64,000 nucleotides of DNA from Arsenophonus sp. aPb (lineage in GTDB: Bacteria > Pseudomonadota > Gammaproteobacteria > Enterobacterales > Enterobacteriaceae): positions 1,922,001-1,986,000 of the forward strand of contig NZ_CP123499.1 in assembly GCF_029873475.1 (NCBI RefSeq), in the 5' to 3' direction. Under the pieces are notes generated by a model, which ran no database searches, was not told the origin of the DNA, and worked only from the letters and a program-made list of their open reading frames with translations. Position 1 is the first letter of the stretch, and every line of letters starts with the position of its first letter. Shown here in pieces: positions 37,822 to 47,516 of this stretch. Both the position numbers and the translations under genes were made by a program.

Positions 37822-39201
37822 CTAAGCGTCATTCATTTGTGGTAATGGTCGACGAAAACGGCGGGTGATAATTGCCATATAAAAAATACCCACCGCTGCC
37901 CATACCATCCCTAATAACATGGAGGTTTTCTCTAAATTAATCCAAAGCACAGATACGGTTAAAGCACCCATAATAGGTAAAATTAAGTAGTTAAACTTAT
38001 CTCGCCAAGTATGGCAACGACGCTCTCTAAAATAAAATTGCGAAATAACCGAAAGATTAACAAAGGTAAACGCAATTAATCCACCAAAATTAATCAGCGC
38101 TGTCGCAATTTCCATATCAAACCAAATTGCCGTTAATGCCAATATGCCAACTAAAATAACATTAAAAGCTGGGGTTCGCCATGTTGGATGAACATAACCA
38201 AAAAAGCGTTCAGGGAAAACACCATCTCTACCCATAACATACATGAGTCGCGAAACACCTGCATGGGCAGCCATGCCTGATGCTAAGACGGTTGCACAAG
38301 AAAAAACCAAAATAATAGACTGAAAAAGAGCACCAGCAACATATAACATAATTTCTGGTTGTGATTCGTCAGGTTTTTTAAAATGCGAAACATCAGGAAA
38401 ATACATCTGTAAAAAATAAGAAACGCCAATAAAAATCAAACCACCAATTAATGCCGCCAAAAAAATTGCTTTTGGGATCACTTTTCCTGCATTTGGTGTT
38501 TCTTCCGATAGTGAACTAATGCCATCAAAGCCGAGAAATGAAAAACATAAAATCGTCGCCCCGGTGATCATCGGAATTAAATGTGCCTGTTCAGAGGTAA
38601 AAGGTCGCCATGACCAAATCTGGCCAGAGCCTTCGCCTTTAGATAATCCATGGATCAGAACCGCTAAAAAAACGAGCATGACGGCGATTTGAATAATAAC
38701 AATAATCGTATTTAAATTAGCGACTAAATTGATACCGCGTAGATTAAAAATAGTCATCAATAAAACTAATCCGACCACAAAAATCCAGGGAGCAATGCCC
38801 GGGAAAATAGCTTCAAGATAAATTTTAGCTAACAATATATTAATCATCGGCATGAATAAGTAATCAAGCAAAGATGACCACCCCACCATGAAACCTATAT
38901 GTGGATTCATAGATTTTTGCGCATAGGTATAAGCCGAGCCGGCAGAAGGAAATCGTTTTACCAATTTACCATAACTCAATGCGGTAAAAAGAATAGCAAT
39001 CAAAGCAATAATATAAGAGGAGGGAACATGCCCATCAGTTTTTAATGACACTAAACCAAAAGTATCAAAAACCGTCATTGGCTGCAAATAAGCCAACCCC
39101 ATCATGACAACCTGGATTAAAGTTAATGTCTTAGCTAGTTGAGCACGATTATTTATCTCGGTCGGTTCTTTGCTGAGAGCTAATGAGATATTATTTGACA
39201 T
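37822..39201 (-). CDS. plaP: Putrescine importer PlaP (YeeF family)
   Basis: APC-superfamily amino acid/polyamine permease with about 12 membrane segments. It agrees closely with E. coli PlaP (YeeF): VVMMGLAYLQPMTVFDTFG, GKLVKRFPSAGSAYTYAQKS, GFDGISSLSEET and SRLMYVMGRDGVFP. 459 residues from the ATG at 39201, chosen because GGGAGG stands eight bases upstream; a TTG-started longer frame adds six residues. plaP lies next to sbcB as in E. coli. A possible upstream ORF overlaps its start by 11 bases. Confidence 0.92.
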   Translation of the reverse strand: MSNNISLALSKEPTEINNRAQLAKTLTLIQVVMMGLAYLQPMTVFDTFGLVSLKTDGHVPSSYIIALIAILFTALSYGKLVKRFPSAGSAYTYAQKSMNPHIGFMVGWSSLLDYLFMPMINILLAKIYLEAIFPGIAPWIFVVGLVLLMTIFNLRGINLVANLNTIIVIIQIAVMLVFLAVLIHGLSKGEGSGQIWSWRPFTSEQAHLIPMITGATILCFSFLGFDGISSLSEETPNAGKVIPKAIFLAALIGGLIFIGVSYFLQMYFPDVSHFKKPDESQPEIMLYVAGALFQSIILVFSCATVLASGMAAHAGVSRLMYVMGRDGVFPERFFGYVHPTWRTPAFNVILVGILALTAIWFDMEIATALINFGGLIAFTFVNLSVISQFYFRERRCHTWRDKFNYLILPIMGALTVSVLWINLEKTSMLLGMVWAAVGIFYMAIITRRFRRPLPQMNDA

Positions 39202-39406
39202 GGGCAAAACCTCCCACAACTTCCGATTTTGTCTTGATATTATGACTTAATCGATAGTTATAAGGAAGAGTTCGCTCAGGCCTATAGGCTGAGAAAAAAG
39301 AGAAATGAGAGAATAAAGTATTTTCGAAGCTGAACGCTCCGTAGTCATTAATAATACAGCAACCATGACCGATTGGCACAGGTGAAAAAATAGATAATTG
39401 CGCCAT
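39191..39406 (-). CDS. Possible upstream ORF overlapping the plaP start
   Basis: A 71-codon frame from ATG 39404-39406 (MAQLSIFSPVPIGHGCCIIND) has a good ribosome site, GAGGAA, seven bases upstream, and ends inside plaP, overlapping it by 11 bases. The sequence is not related to any protein I recognise, and has no membrane segment. A ribosome translating it would end on the plaP ribosome site, so it might control plaP translation. It could also be a chance frame. Confidence 0.4.
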   Translation of the reverse strand: MAQLSIFSPVPIGHGCCIINDYGAFSFENTLFSHFSFFSAYRPERTLPYNYRLSHNIKTKSEVVGGFAHVK

Positions 39407-39524
39407 AATAGCATTCCTCACGACGGTAGCCTGCTCTAGTTTGACTACGCGTTTTTTCTAACAGTGGTATCAACCCCGGCCAGGTTTCCGGCCTCATATA
39501 AAATTAAAGAAATCAGCTTAAAAT
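39407..39524 (-). promoter_or_regulatory. Structured, GC-richer leader region of plaP
   Basis: This stretch is less AT-rich than its surroundings. On the minus strand GGCCGG-AAAC-CTGGCC (39478-39493) forms a tetraloop hairpin just inside the likely transcript start, and GTAG...CTAC can pair further on. Together with the 39191-39406 frame this looks like an mRNA leader rather than plain spacer; no known riboswitch class is recognised. Confidence 0.4.
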
Positions 39525-39562
39525 AAAAAAATAACCGATGCAATTATTGAGCATCAGTTATT
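39525..39562 (-). terminator. Terminator of the iron-uptake operon
   Basis: On the minus strand AATAACTGATGC pairs with GCATCGGTTATT (one G:T pair) and is followed by a run of T, about 120 bases after the receptor gene stop. Confidence 0.8.
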
Positions 39563-39681
39563 TCTGATGGCGCATTCTGCCCTTCATCATATGAAATAGC
39601 AATATTTTTTTAATTTTTATTAAAAAATTAGCTAACTGTTAGCATGAGTATAGCTAGCTAATTTTTTTACTCAAAATAATT

Positions 39682-41655
39682 TTAAAAGTTATAATTTAAT
39701 CCTAAATTATAGCGCCGACCGTCTAATAAAGCGTTGTTATCGTTATCCATCAACCGTCTATCTAAAATATTATAAACCCCAGCTAATAAAGATAGATTTT
39801 TACTTAGCGCATAATTTATTCCCAGATCAATAAAGGTATAAGAAGGTAATTGATTGGCCTTTGATGAGTGAGAAAAATATTGATTTGTTCTGCCACGGAA
39901 ATTTATTCGTGTCCAGGCTTCTAATTCACTTGTTGTCTGCCAGCTTAGCGATGCATTTGCCATATGTTTTGGGGTCTGACTAAAAGCTTTTCCCTTATAA
40001 TTGCCACTGAGTTGTTCAGAATCTGAATAGGTATAATTGGCTGCTAGTGATAAATTATCCTCAATTTGCCAATTAAATGTTGCCTCAATACCGCGCAAGT
40101 TAGCCTTATCAACATTATCACGGGTACTAATAAAATCATATTGACTACCATCGGGAATAATCGCATTACTACAAGCCGCTAATTTATCGCCACAAATACG
40201 ATATTCCATAATTTTATCTTTAAAATCAGTATTAAAAATCGTTAAACCAATATTCAGATTATCCTGATTATTCCATAATATACCAATTTCCTGACCAATA
40301 CTTTTTTCCGGTTTTAAGTTCGGATTACCAAGAATGATACCTTTACTCGTTTGCCCGCCGCTTATTTGTCCCCAGTTAGGCGCGACTTGGCGTAAATCAG
40401 GTGAACGATATCCGGTCGAAACGCCACCTTTAAGTATCCATTGATCATTGATATGCCAAACACCATATAAGCGAGGAGTCCAATGTGAACCAAAATTCTC
40501 ATCTTTATCCATACGAATGCCAGCTGTTAAGCTAAAATCACTCGTAATAGTCCATTCATCTTCACTAAATAACGCCCAACTCCAACGGGTTAATTTATTA
40601 AAATTGGCCGCTGTCGGTAATTGATTACCTTGATCATGTAAATCTTCATAACGATACTGACCACCAATACTGAGTTTATGTGAATCTAAGTCAAATACTG
40701 TCTGATTTTTTAATAAGGTATCATTATATTGCATCTTTCTACTTGGGTTATCTGATTCATCACGTTGGATAAATGTATCCATTGAACCCCACTGATAATT
40801 ACCATTGTGCGTCAATGCATAGTTATTACGTCGATATGTGGTATTATCATCTTCACATGACCGTTTAGTGCAAGCACGGGTTTTACCAATTGTAGAGTCA
40901 CGTTGCTGTTCATCATGCTTTAAATCCAGATCAAAATTATTCTGCTCATCGGGGGTGAATGAAAATGTTACCCCAGCATTACTCATTAACTGTTTCTTAT
41001 AACCACCTACAAACTTATCTTCATTACGTTGAGAATAAAGACCACTCGCTTTCATTCCCAACACACCGTCAATTAAGGGGCCGGCCAGATAAAAACTACC
41101 CTGACCCGCATTGCCAGAATTACTACGTTCAGCGATAGTTGTATCCGCTCGCAAACTACCATACCAAGTTTTACCTATTTTACGCGTAATAATGTTGATC
41201 ACTCCGCCCATGGCATCTGAACCATAAAGTGAAGACATTGAACCACGCACAACTTCGATACGTTCAATCGCAACCAATGGCGGTAGCCAACCTTGTTCTA
41301 TGCCAGAGCCATCACTATTCGGTCGAGTATTACGTGTATCTATCCGTTTGCCATCCACTAAAATCATGGTGTACTTGGCAGGCATACCTCGAATGCTTAT
41401 ATCGGTGCTACTTGCGCCACCAATCACTTGGACACCAGGCAGATCTTTTAATGCATCTGTCACATCACGATAAGCTTTATTTTCTAGTTGTTTTCGATCT
41501 ATGACTGAAATAGATGCAGGCGCATCTTCAATTTTCTGCTGAAAACCGGATGCGGTAGTAACTATAATGGTGTCACTATCTTCAGCAGCATTACCGGCAG
41601 TAGAAATAAACGCAATAATAATTAACGTTAATTTATTTTTATTAAAAAAATTCAT
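39682..41655 (-). CDS. TonB-dependent outer-membrane receptor (CirA/FepA-like)
   Basis: Outer-membrane gated barrel for uptake of an iron complex. The N-terminus is a signal peptide (KLTLIIIAFISTAGNAAE), followed by a TonB-box-like DTIIVTTAS and the plug domain (ISVIDRKQLENKAYRDVTDAL, then SIRGMPAKYTMILVDGKRI and IERIEVVRGSMSSLYGSDAMGGVINIITRK). The beta-barrel follows, with TGYRSPDLRQ, GNPNLKPEKS and a terminal aromatic residue (NYNF). 657 aa, like CirA-type receptors. Four Cys (ACTKRSC, ICGDKLAAC) may form disulphides in extracellular loops. It lies downstream of an ABC importer on the same strand; the substrate cannot be told. Confidence 0.9.
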   Translation of the reverse strand: MNFFNKNKLTLIIIAFISTAGNAAEDSDTIIVTTASGFQQKIEDAPASISVIDRKQLENKAYRDVTDALKDLPGVQVIGGASSTDISIRGMPAKYTMILVDGKRIDTRNTRPNSDGSGIEQGWLPPLVAIERIEVVRGSMSSLYGSDAMGGVINIITRKIGKTWYGSLRADTTIAERSNSGNAGQGSFYLAGPLIDGVLGMKASGLYSQRNEDKFVGGYKKQLMSNAGVTFSFTPDEQNNFDLDLKHDEQQRDSTIGKTRACTKRSCEDDNTTYRRNNYALTHNGNYQWGSMDTFIQRDESDNPSRKMQYNDTLLKNQTVFDLDSHKLSIGGQYRYEDLHDQGNQLPTAANFNKLTRWSWALFSEDEWTITSDFSLTAGIRMDKDENFGSHWTPRLYGVWHINDQWILKGGVSTGYRSPDLRQVAPNWGQISGGQTSKGIILGNPNLKPEKSIGQEIGILWNNQDNLNIGLTIFNTDFKDKIMEYRICGDKLAACSNAIIPDGSQYDFISTRDNVDKANLRGIEATFNWQIEDNLSLAANYTYSDSEQLSGNYKGKAFSQTPKHMANASLSWQTTSELEAWTRINFRGRTNQYFSHSSKANQLPSYTFIDLGINYALSKNLSLLAGVYNILDRRLMDNDNNALLDGRRYNLGLNYNF

Positions 41656-41797
41656 TCCCTATTCTCCAAGAAATAGCAGGATTATTTATTAGCCAGAAAA
41701 TCGACATAAACTCACATGCCAGTGAAATTAATTTCCCTGTCTTTTTTTATTAATTTTTATTTCACTCGAAAAAGCACAATCTAATTTGCAATTTCAA

Positions 41798-42583
41798 TTA
41801 GAATAAATTGGCAACTAATCCATCGATTAATACTTGAGGAACACCTTGCGAACAGCGCTCAATGCGTCCAACGACACCATAAACATTAGCCAGATTTTGA
41901 GGTGTTATAACCTCCTGAGCCGCACCTTCTGCAACTAAACAACCCTCTTTTAACATTAATATATGTTCACCATGTCTTAAGGCAATATTAATATCGTGCA
42001 CAACAACAATAGTAATAATATCTCTACGCTTAGTTTCTTTAGCCACTAAGTCCATAACATGAAATTGATAATTTAAATCCAGCGCACTCAATGGTTCATC
42101 AAGTAGCAATAGTTTTGGTTGCCGAATAAGCGATTGAGCTAAACCAACTAGTTGCTTTTGTCCACCTGATAACTGATCTAAATAACATAATGCCAAATGC
42201 TCTATGCCTAATTGCCGTAGCAGTTTCATGACCTCTAATTGGCAGATCTGATGACACTCTCCGCCAGCAGCACGTTGGGCAACAATAATTGACTCCAGCA
42301 CATGTAAATGAACACCAGCCGGTAATGATTGTGGCAAATAAACAATTTGTTTAGCGCGTTGAGCAAAATTCATCGACATCAGATCCTGCCCATCTAACCA
42401 TAACTGGCCAGTAGCGTTATTTAATCCAGCCAAAGAGCGTAATAGCGTAGATTTACCACTACCATTTGGCCCAAGCAAAACAGTAATTTTTCCTTTAGGT
42501 AAAATACCGGTGAACAAATTTTGGATCACCGGACATTTAGGATAACCTGCATAAAATTGATTTATTTGTAATCCATTTATCAT
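41798..42583 (-). CDS. Iron-complex ABC transporter ATP-binding protein (FecE-like)
   Basis: ATPase of a class II importer for iron-siderophore or haem. All motifs are intact: Walker A LLGPNGSGKST, Q-loop YLPQS, signature LSGGQKQ, Walker B LLLLDEP and switch His in VVHDIN. 261 aa, usual length. Its ATG overlaps the permease stop (TAATG), so the two are translationally coupled. Confidence 0.92.
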   Translation of the reverse strand: MINGLQINQFYAGYPKCPVIQNLFTGILPKGKITVLLGPNGSGKSTLLRSLAGLNNATGQLWLDGQDLMSMNFAQRAKQIVYLPQSLPAGVHLHVLESIIVAQRAAGGECHQICQLEVMKLLRQLGIEHLALCYLDQLSGGQKQLVGLAQSLIRQPKLLLLDEPLSALDLNYQFHVMDLVAKETKRRDIITIVVVHDINIALRHGEHILMLKEGCLVAEGAAQEVITPQNLANVYGVVGRIERCSQGVPQVLIDGLVANLF

Positions 42584-43674
42584 TAAATATTACCTCTATG
42601 ACGCAGGATCATACTCAAGAAAAAAGGAACTCCGACCAATGAGGTTACGATGCCAACAGGTATAATGACACCTGGAATAATATTCTTTGACGCAATCGAA
42701 GCCATCGATAGTACTAACGCGCCAATTAAGGCACTGGCTGGTAAATAAAATCGATGATCTTCGCCAAACATCATTCGAGCAATGTGGGGAGCAACTAAAC
42801 CAATAAAAGCAATAGGGCCGACAAAAGCGACGGATAAAGCCGCCAACATGCTAATTCTTAATAATGTTGCCAAACGCAACCGACGAACATCAATACCAAA
42901 ACTGATAGCACGATCTTCTCCTAAACGTAACGCAGTTAATTTCCAGGCACTCATGATGGAAATGGGAAAAATAACTGCAAAAACGGCTGCCATAATCGCA
43001 AGCTTTGTCCAAGTTGCTTTTGCCAAACTCCCCATTGTCCAGAAGACTAATCCCTGCAAGGTATCTTCAGTGGCAATAAATTGCATCATCGAAACTAATG
43101 CATTAAAGGTAAACACTAATGCAATACCAAACAGTACCACACCGGAAGTTGCAATGCGTGTCCAACGGGTGATCGCATCTAACATTAATACCGCTAGTAA
43201 AGCGAAGATAAAAGCATTAACAGAAATAAACCATTGTTCGGAGATACCGGCAATACCAATGCCAGAAACGATTGCTAATGCGGCACCAAAAGAGGCGGCA
43301 CTTGAAACACCTAATGTAAAAGGGCTGGCTAGCGGATTATTTAATATGGTCTGCATTTCAGCACCCGCCAGTCCAAGTGACATACCAACCATGACAGCCA
43401 TTAATGCATAAGGTAAGCGAATATCCCAAACAATCACCTGAGTAGCAATATCAACACTAACTGGTGAGATTAATGTTTGCCATAGCTTAGTTAAAGAAAG
43501 ACCTGATGGCCCCAAGGTAAAATCAATTACTAAAGACAGCATAATTAACATAACAATTGACAACATCAATATAATCCGACGTTTCAATATATATTGATAA
43601 TGCGCTTTAATATTAATGCCATCATGGTTAGCTTGCTGCCTAATAGCTGACATAGGTTCAGTCGTCATACTCAT
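42583..43674 (-). CDS. Iron-complex ABC transporter permease (FecCD family)
   Basis: Inner-membrane permease with about ten hydrophobic segments. Family marks: RLPYALMAVMVGMSLGLAGA near residue 85, NPLASPFTLGVSSAASFGA, and GPIAFIGLVAPHIARM near the C-terminus that contacts the ATPase. 363 aa. The long, Met-rich hydrophilic N-terminus (about 35 residues) is more than usual, so a later start is possible. It sits between binding protein and ATPase. Confidence 0.92.
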   Translation of the reverse strand: MSMTTEPMSAIRQQANHDGINIKAHYQYILKRRIILMLSIVMLIMLSLVIDFTLGPSGLSLTKLWQTLISPVSVDIATQVIVWDIRLPYALMAVMVGMSLGLAGAEMQTILNNPLASPFTLGVSSAASFGAALAIVSGIGIAGISEQWFISVNAFIFALLAVLMLDAITRWTRIATSGVVLFGIALVFTFNALVSMMQFIATEDTLQGLVFWTMGSLAKATWTKLAIMAAVFAVIFPISIMSAWKLTALRLGEDRAISFGIDVRRLRLATLLRISMLAALSVAFVGPIAFIGLVAPHIARMMFGEDHRFYLPASALIGALVLSMASIASKNIIPGVIIPVGIVTSLVGVPFFLSMILRHRGNI

Positions 43675-43683
43675 TGAAAATAA

Positions 43684-44832
43684 TTACCTGCTTTTTAATG
43701 AGTCTTGACTAACCCAGTAGACACCCGTTGGCTCTATCGTTAAAAATTGACGATATAACTCTTTCATCGTGGTTTGCGGATCCAGATCGGCAAATTTATC
43801 TGGGTAGAACCATTTAGCAAAAATTTGAGTCGCAATAACGTTATAGGGTGAATTATAATAATTATGCCAAATAGCATAGCGGCGTCCATTTTTAACCGCT
43901 GATAGCGTGTTAATACCTTTGCGTTCAGTTATTTTGGCTAAACTGGTTATAGCCGCTTTTTCTGTTGATAAAGCACCTAATTGCACACCTGCTTCTTTGC
44001 TGCCAGGCATCTTGGCCCCACTGGCAATATAAATTGCAGGATCATCAGCAATGACTTTCTCAAGGTTCATCATCCCTAATGGCCCAGGTAACGCATTTTT
44101 AGCGATATTTATTCCACCGGCTAGATCAATAAAATTGCCCATATTACCATTGCCCGCTGTACCACAGCAGTCTTCGGAGGAACCCGCTCTTAATTCAATA
44201 AAAACAGTTGGTTTTTTATCATTAGGAATATTATTAGTAATATCCGTTACCAGCTTAAGATTTTTTTGATAGAAATTGGCGTATTTTTCAGCCTGTTGCT
44301 CCCGCTGCAACGCCTTACCCAATAAGCGAATACTTGGTAAAGTATTTTTCAGTGGCTCACTACGAAAATCAACAAAAATAACCGGTACACCAGCCTTTTC
44401 TAGTTGCATAACCAATTCACTATTTTTGCCCGGGCCGTGCCCAGATAGGCCAAAAATAGCGATATCAGGATTTAGTGTTAATACTTTTTCCGCACTAACA
44501 CTTTCGGCACTGGTATTACCAATTAAAGGAATTTTGTCAATTTCTGGAAACTTAGCTTTATAAACAGCATAAGATTGCGGATCAAGTTTACGAAAATCAC
44601 CTTGCCAACCAACAATACGTGCTAAAGGTTTATTTCCTTCCAGTAAAGCAATAGCATGAAATAAGCGTCCTTCTCCCAACAAAATGCGATTTACTTTATC
44701 TGGTACCTGAACAGTGCGGCCCGCTACATCAGTCACCGTTACTGACCATGCTGCAAACGATGTCATTAACGTTATACCCGCTAATAAACAGCTATCAACG
44801 CCCTTGCTAATAAAACTGTACGCAAACTTCAC
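43684..44832 (-). CDS. Iron-complex ABC transporter periplasmic binding protein
   Basis: Class III solute-binding protein (TroA/FepB-like fold) that delivers an iron complex to the permease. I start it at GTG 44830-44832: GGAGAGG lies upstream and the protein then opens with a signal peptide (VKFAYSF...LAGITLMTSFAAWS) before mature VTVTDVAGRTVQVP. A longer frame to 44883 would put non-signal sequence in front. LNPDIAIF, KAGVPVIFVDFR and ELRAGSSEDCCGTAGNGNMGNFIDLAGG are the ligand-lobe motifs; the SSEDCC pair of Cys is unusual. First gene of the operon, downstream of a Fur-box-like site. Confidence 0.88.
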   Translation of the reverse strand: MKFAYSFISKGVDSCLLAGITLMTSFAAWSVTVTDVAGRTVQVPDKVNRILLGEGRLFHAIALLEGNKPLARIVGWQGDFRKLDPQSYAVYKAKFPEIDKIPLIGNTSAESVSAEKVLTLNPDIAIFGLSGHGPGKNSELVMQLEKAGVPVIFVDFRSEPLKNTLPSIRLLGKALQREQQAEKYANFYQKNLKLVTDITNNIPNDKKPTVFIELRAGSSEDCCGTAGNGNMGNFIDLAGGINIAKNALPGPLGMMNLEKVIADDPAIYIASGAKMPGSKEAGVQLGALSTEKAAITSLAKITERKGINTLSAVKNGRRYAIWHNYYNSPYNVIATQIFAKWFYPDKFADLDPQTTMKELYRQFLTIEPTGVYWVSQDSLKSR

Positions 44833-44884
44833 TTGATTGCCTCTCCATTCAACTGATCCGATTTGCGCGTAACAATAAAGCAAA

Positions 44885-44899
44885 TAATAATTATTATCA
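44885..44899 (-). promoter_or_regulatory. Fur-box-like operator upstream of the iron-uptake operon
   Basis: On the minus strand TGATAAT-A-ATTATTA fits the 7-1-7 Fur consensus TGATAAT-n-ATTATCA with one mismatch. It lies about 55 bases before the GTG start of the binding-protein gene. AT-rich background lowers the weight, but the place and the iron-uptake genes fit Fur control. Confidence 0.6.
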
Positions 44900-44963
44900 A
44901 TACGATTATTACTAACGTTACTTTTTTTTATTTGTTTTTTGACCTAGGTAAAAATTACCGCTC

Positions 44964-44988
44964 GACACACGCATAAAATGCGTGTGTC
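44964..44988 (-). terminator. Hairpin after lysP
   Basis: An 11-bp perfect stem, GACACACGCAT with ATGCGTGTGTC, loop AAA on the plus strand, lies 30 bases past the lysP stop and upstream of the iron operon. The T-rich side is on the plus strand; on the lysP strand the run is weak. Confidence 0.6.
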
Positions 44989-45018
44989 TTTATTGAAAAT
45001 CGAGAGGATTATTAACAA

Positions 45019-46506
45019 TTACTTGTTTAGATTTTGATCATACTCAGGAAAATCCATCTGCCGGTAGTGAACAAAATGTGTTTTCTTGATCAGTTTATAA
45101 CCAAACCAGATAACAAGAAATAGAGGAATACCAATATAGGTAGCAATCACACCATACCAATCAATCTTGTCCACTAAAAATGCCTGATAATTTTGGCCTA
45201 ATGTAATGACTAAACAGAGAACAAAAGCAAAAATAGGGCCAATTGGAAAAAAGCCTGAACGATATGGCAATTTATTCAAATCATAGCCTTGTAACATATA
45301 ACCTTTACGAAAACGATAATGGCTGATAGCAATCCCTAACCAGGCAATAAATCCGGTCATACCTGAAGTATTCAGTAACCATAAGTAAACAACTTGATTA
45401 CCAAACATTGAACTTAAAAAACAGAGTGCTGCCACGACGGTAGTCGCAATCAAAGCATAGCGAGGAACCCCTCCCTGTGATAAGTGGGAAAAGATTTTTG
45501 GCGCCTTTCCTTCTTTGGCCAAGGTATATAGCATTCGGGTAGAAGCATACATACCTGAATTACCAGCGGATAATACTGCCGTTAAAATCACCGCGTTCAT
45601 GACAGCCGCAGCGGATAATAATCCTGCATTTTCAAAAACCAAGGTAAAAGGACTAACACTAATATCACTGACATCATTACGCAATAAGCGAGGATCCATA
45701 TATGGGATAATTAAACTTATCACCAATATAGCAAAAACATAAAATAACAAAATTCGCCAAAATACTTGGCGTACCGCTTTAGGAATATTTTTACCCGGAT
45801 CTTTAGATTCACCAGCAGCAATACCAATTAATTCCGTACCCTGAAAAGAAAAACCGACGATCATAGCAACCCCAATCATTGCTGAGAAGCCCCCAACAAA
45901 AGGTGCTTCTCCAATCTGCCAGTTATGCCAGCCAGCATTTTCTGCCCCGCGAAAAATACCAATAATCATTAATACGCCAACTACAATAAAAATAATGACG
46001 GTAATGACTTTAATTAAAGAAAACCAATACTCTGCCTCACCAAATCCTTTAACAGAAATATAATTAAGCATAAAAATAATAAACAGAAAAATCGCGCTCC
46101 AAATCCAGCCATCAATCTCAGGAAACCAATATCCCATAACTAGTTGAGCAGCAACTAAGTCAACAGCTATAGTGACCGCCCAGTTATACCAATAGTTCCA
46201 GCCAAGAGCGAAACCAAAGCCTTCATCTACATATCGCGAACCATAAGTAGAAAACGAGCCGGAAACGGGTAAATAAGCCGCAAGCTCGCCTAAACTGGTC
46301 ATTAAAAAATAAACCATTAAACCAATAATAATATAAGATAATAAAGCACCACCTGGGCCCGCTTGCGCTACTGTTGCACCGGAAGCAACAAATAATCCAG
46401 TACCAATAGAGCCCCCAATAGCTATCATCGTCAAATGACGTGCTTTTAGTTCTCGACGCAGTTTTGTTGTAGTGCCCTGTGATGTCTGTGTTGATTGTTC
46501 TGACAT
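45019..46506 (-). CDS. lysP: Lysine-specific permease LysP
   Basis: Proton-driven lysine importer of the APC family with 12 membrane segments. Near identity to E. coli LysP: LRRELKARHLTMIAIGGSIG, GFALGWNYWYNWAVTIAVD, GTELIGIAAGES and SAGNSGMYASTRMLY. I use the ATG at 46506, with AAAAGG six bases upstream; an upstream TTG adds six residues. 495 residues. LysP also helps sense lysine for CadC in E. coli; no cadC is seen here. The order lysP-yeiE-yeiH-nfo is that of E. coli. Confidence 0.95.
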   Translation of the reverse strand: MSEQSTQTSQGTTTKLRRELKARHLTMIAIGGSIGTGLFVASGATVAQAGPGGALLSYIIIGLMVYFLMTSLGELAAYLPVSGSFSTYGSRYVDEGFGFALGWNYWYNWAVTIAVDLVAAQLVMGYWFPEIDGWIWSAIFLFIIFMLNYISVKGFGEAEYWFSLIKVITVIIFIVVGVLMIIGIFRGAENAGWHNWQIGEAPFVGGFSAMIGVAMIVGFSFQGTELIGIAAGESKDPGKNIPKAVRQVFWRILLFYVFAILVISLIIPYMDPRLLRNDVSDISVSPFTLVFENAGLLSAAAVMNAVILTAVLSAGNSGMYASTRMLYTLAKEGKAPKIFSHLSQGGVPRYALIATTVVAALCFLSSMFGNQVVYLWLLNTSGMTGFIAWLGIAISHYRFRKGYMLQGYDLNKLPYRSGFFPIGPIFAFVLCLVITLGQNYQAFLVDKIDWYGVIATYIGIPLFLVIWFGYKLIKKTHFVHYRQMDFPEYDQNLNK

Positions 46507-46652
46507 TAATGACCTTTTATTCAACGTGGATCTTAACGCCAGTGATTGTAACAGATAGTGTTAGCAGGAATAAGCAACTATTATCAGTTATAAGATACCT
46601 TCATAATTGACGGATAATTATTAGTTTTGCGCAGGATCTTATTATTAAAATT

Positions 46653-47516
46653 TCATTGAAAATATTCTAACAAAAGTAATAATGCCTTAGATAAATGTTT
46701 ATTTTGATGATGAATTAAATATAATATCCGTGAAAGTTCAAGTTCAACAATATCTAACGCAACCAATGAGCCATTCTTTAATTGTTCTTCTATAGTGAGA
46801 TAAGATAAACAACTTATTCCCATACCATTCATGACAGCATGCTTAATGGCTTCAGAATTATTAAATTCGATTAAAATATTGCACTGGCTTAGTTTACTCA
46901 ATAACAGTTGATCAACAATATTACGGGTTCCTGAACCGCTTTCACGCAAAATCCAGTTCGCATTTTCTAGTTCATGTTGTTTTAATTGACGACCTGCTAG
47001 TGGGTTATTCGGCGAACAGAATACCACCAGCTGATCTTTTTTCCATGGTATAGTAATTAATTCTGGTTCATAACAGCAGCCTTCAATTAAACCTAAATCA
47101 ACCTTGAATTCGAGTACCGCTTTAATCACTTCCTCAGTATTATTTATTGATAATTCAAAAGGGATAGTAGGATTATCATGACGATAATGTATCAATTTCG
47201 CTGGCAAAATATAATTACCAATCGTCGTACTTGCTGCCAGTTTTACCGCTGCTAATCCTTTTTTTGCAATCTGTTCAACTTCTGTTGCTTGTTCAAGTAA
47301 TGCTAATACTTTTGGATATAATAACCGACCATATTCATTAGTTACTAAACGTTTACCAACCCGATCAAATAACTGTACCTCAAGTTGTGACTCCAAATCT
47401 GTTAAGGCCGCACTTACCGCTGATTGTGATAATGCCAATGATTGAGCAGCCTGGATTGTTGAGCCACATTGCAAAATTTCAATAAAAACTTCAAGTTGTC
47501 TAAAAGTTATTCGCAT
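46653..47516 (-). CDS. yeiE: LysR-type regulator YeiE
   Basis: LysR family transcription factor. Helix-turn-helix at about 3-60 (ITFRQLEVFIEI...LSQSAVSAALTDLE...LFDRVGKRLV), then the periplasmic-protein-like sensor domain. The start at ATG 47516 gives MRITFRQLEVF as in E. coli YeiE; an in-frame start at 47561 adds 15 residues without support. 287 aa. It diverges from yeiH, the usual layout for a LysR regulator and its target. Work in Salmonella ties YeiE to sulphite metabolism; that role is extrapolated. Confidence 0.9.
   Translation of the reverse strand: MRITFRQLEVFIEILQCGSTIQAAQSLALSQSAVSAALTDLESQLEVQLFDRVGKRLVTNEYGRLLYPKVLALLEQATEVEQIAKKGLAAVKLAASTTIGNYILPAKLIHYRHDNPTIPFELSINNTEEVIKAVLEFKVDLGLIEGCCYEPELITIPWKKDQLVVFCSPNNPLAGRQLKQHELENANWILRESGSGTRNIVDQLLLSKLSQCNILIEFNNSEAIKHAVMNGMGISCLSYLTIEEQLKNGSLVALDIVELELSRILYLIHHQNKHLSKALLLLLEYFQ

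Noticed and set aside
42782..43411. 209-codon plus-strand frame
   Set aside because: Antisense to the FecCD-type permease; composition (Ala/Ile/Lys/Thr-rich) is what reverse reading of a membrane protein gives.
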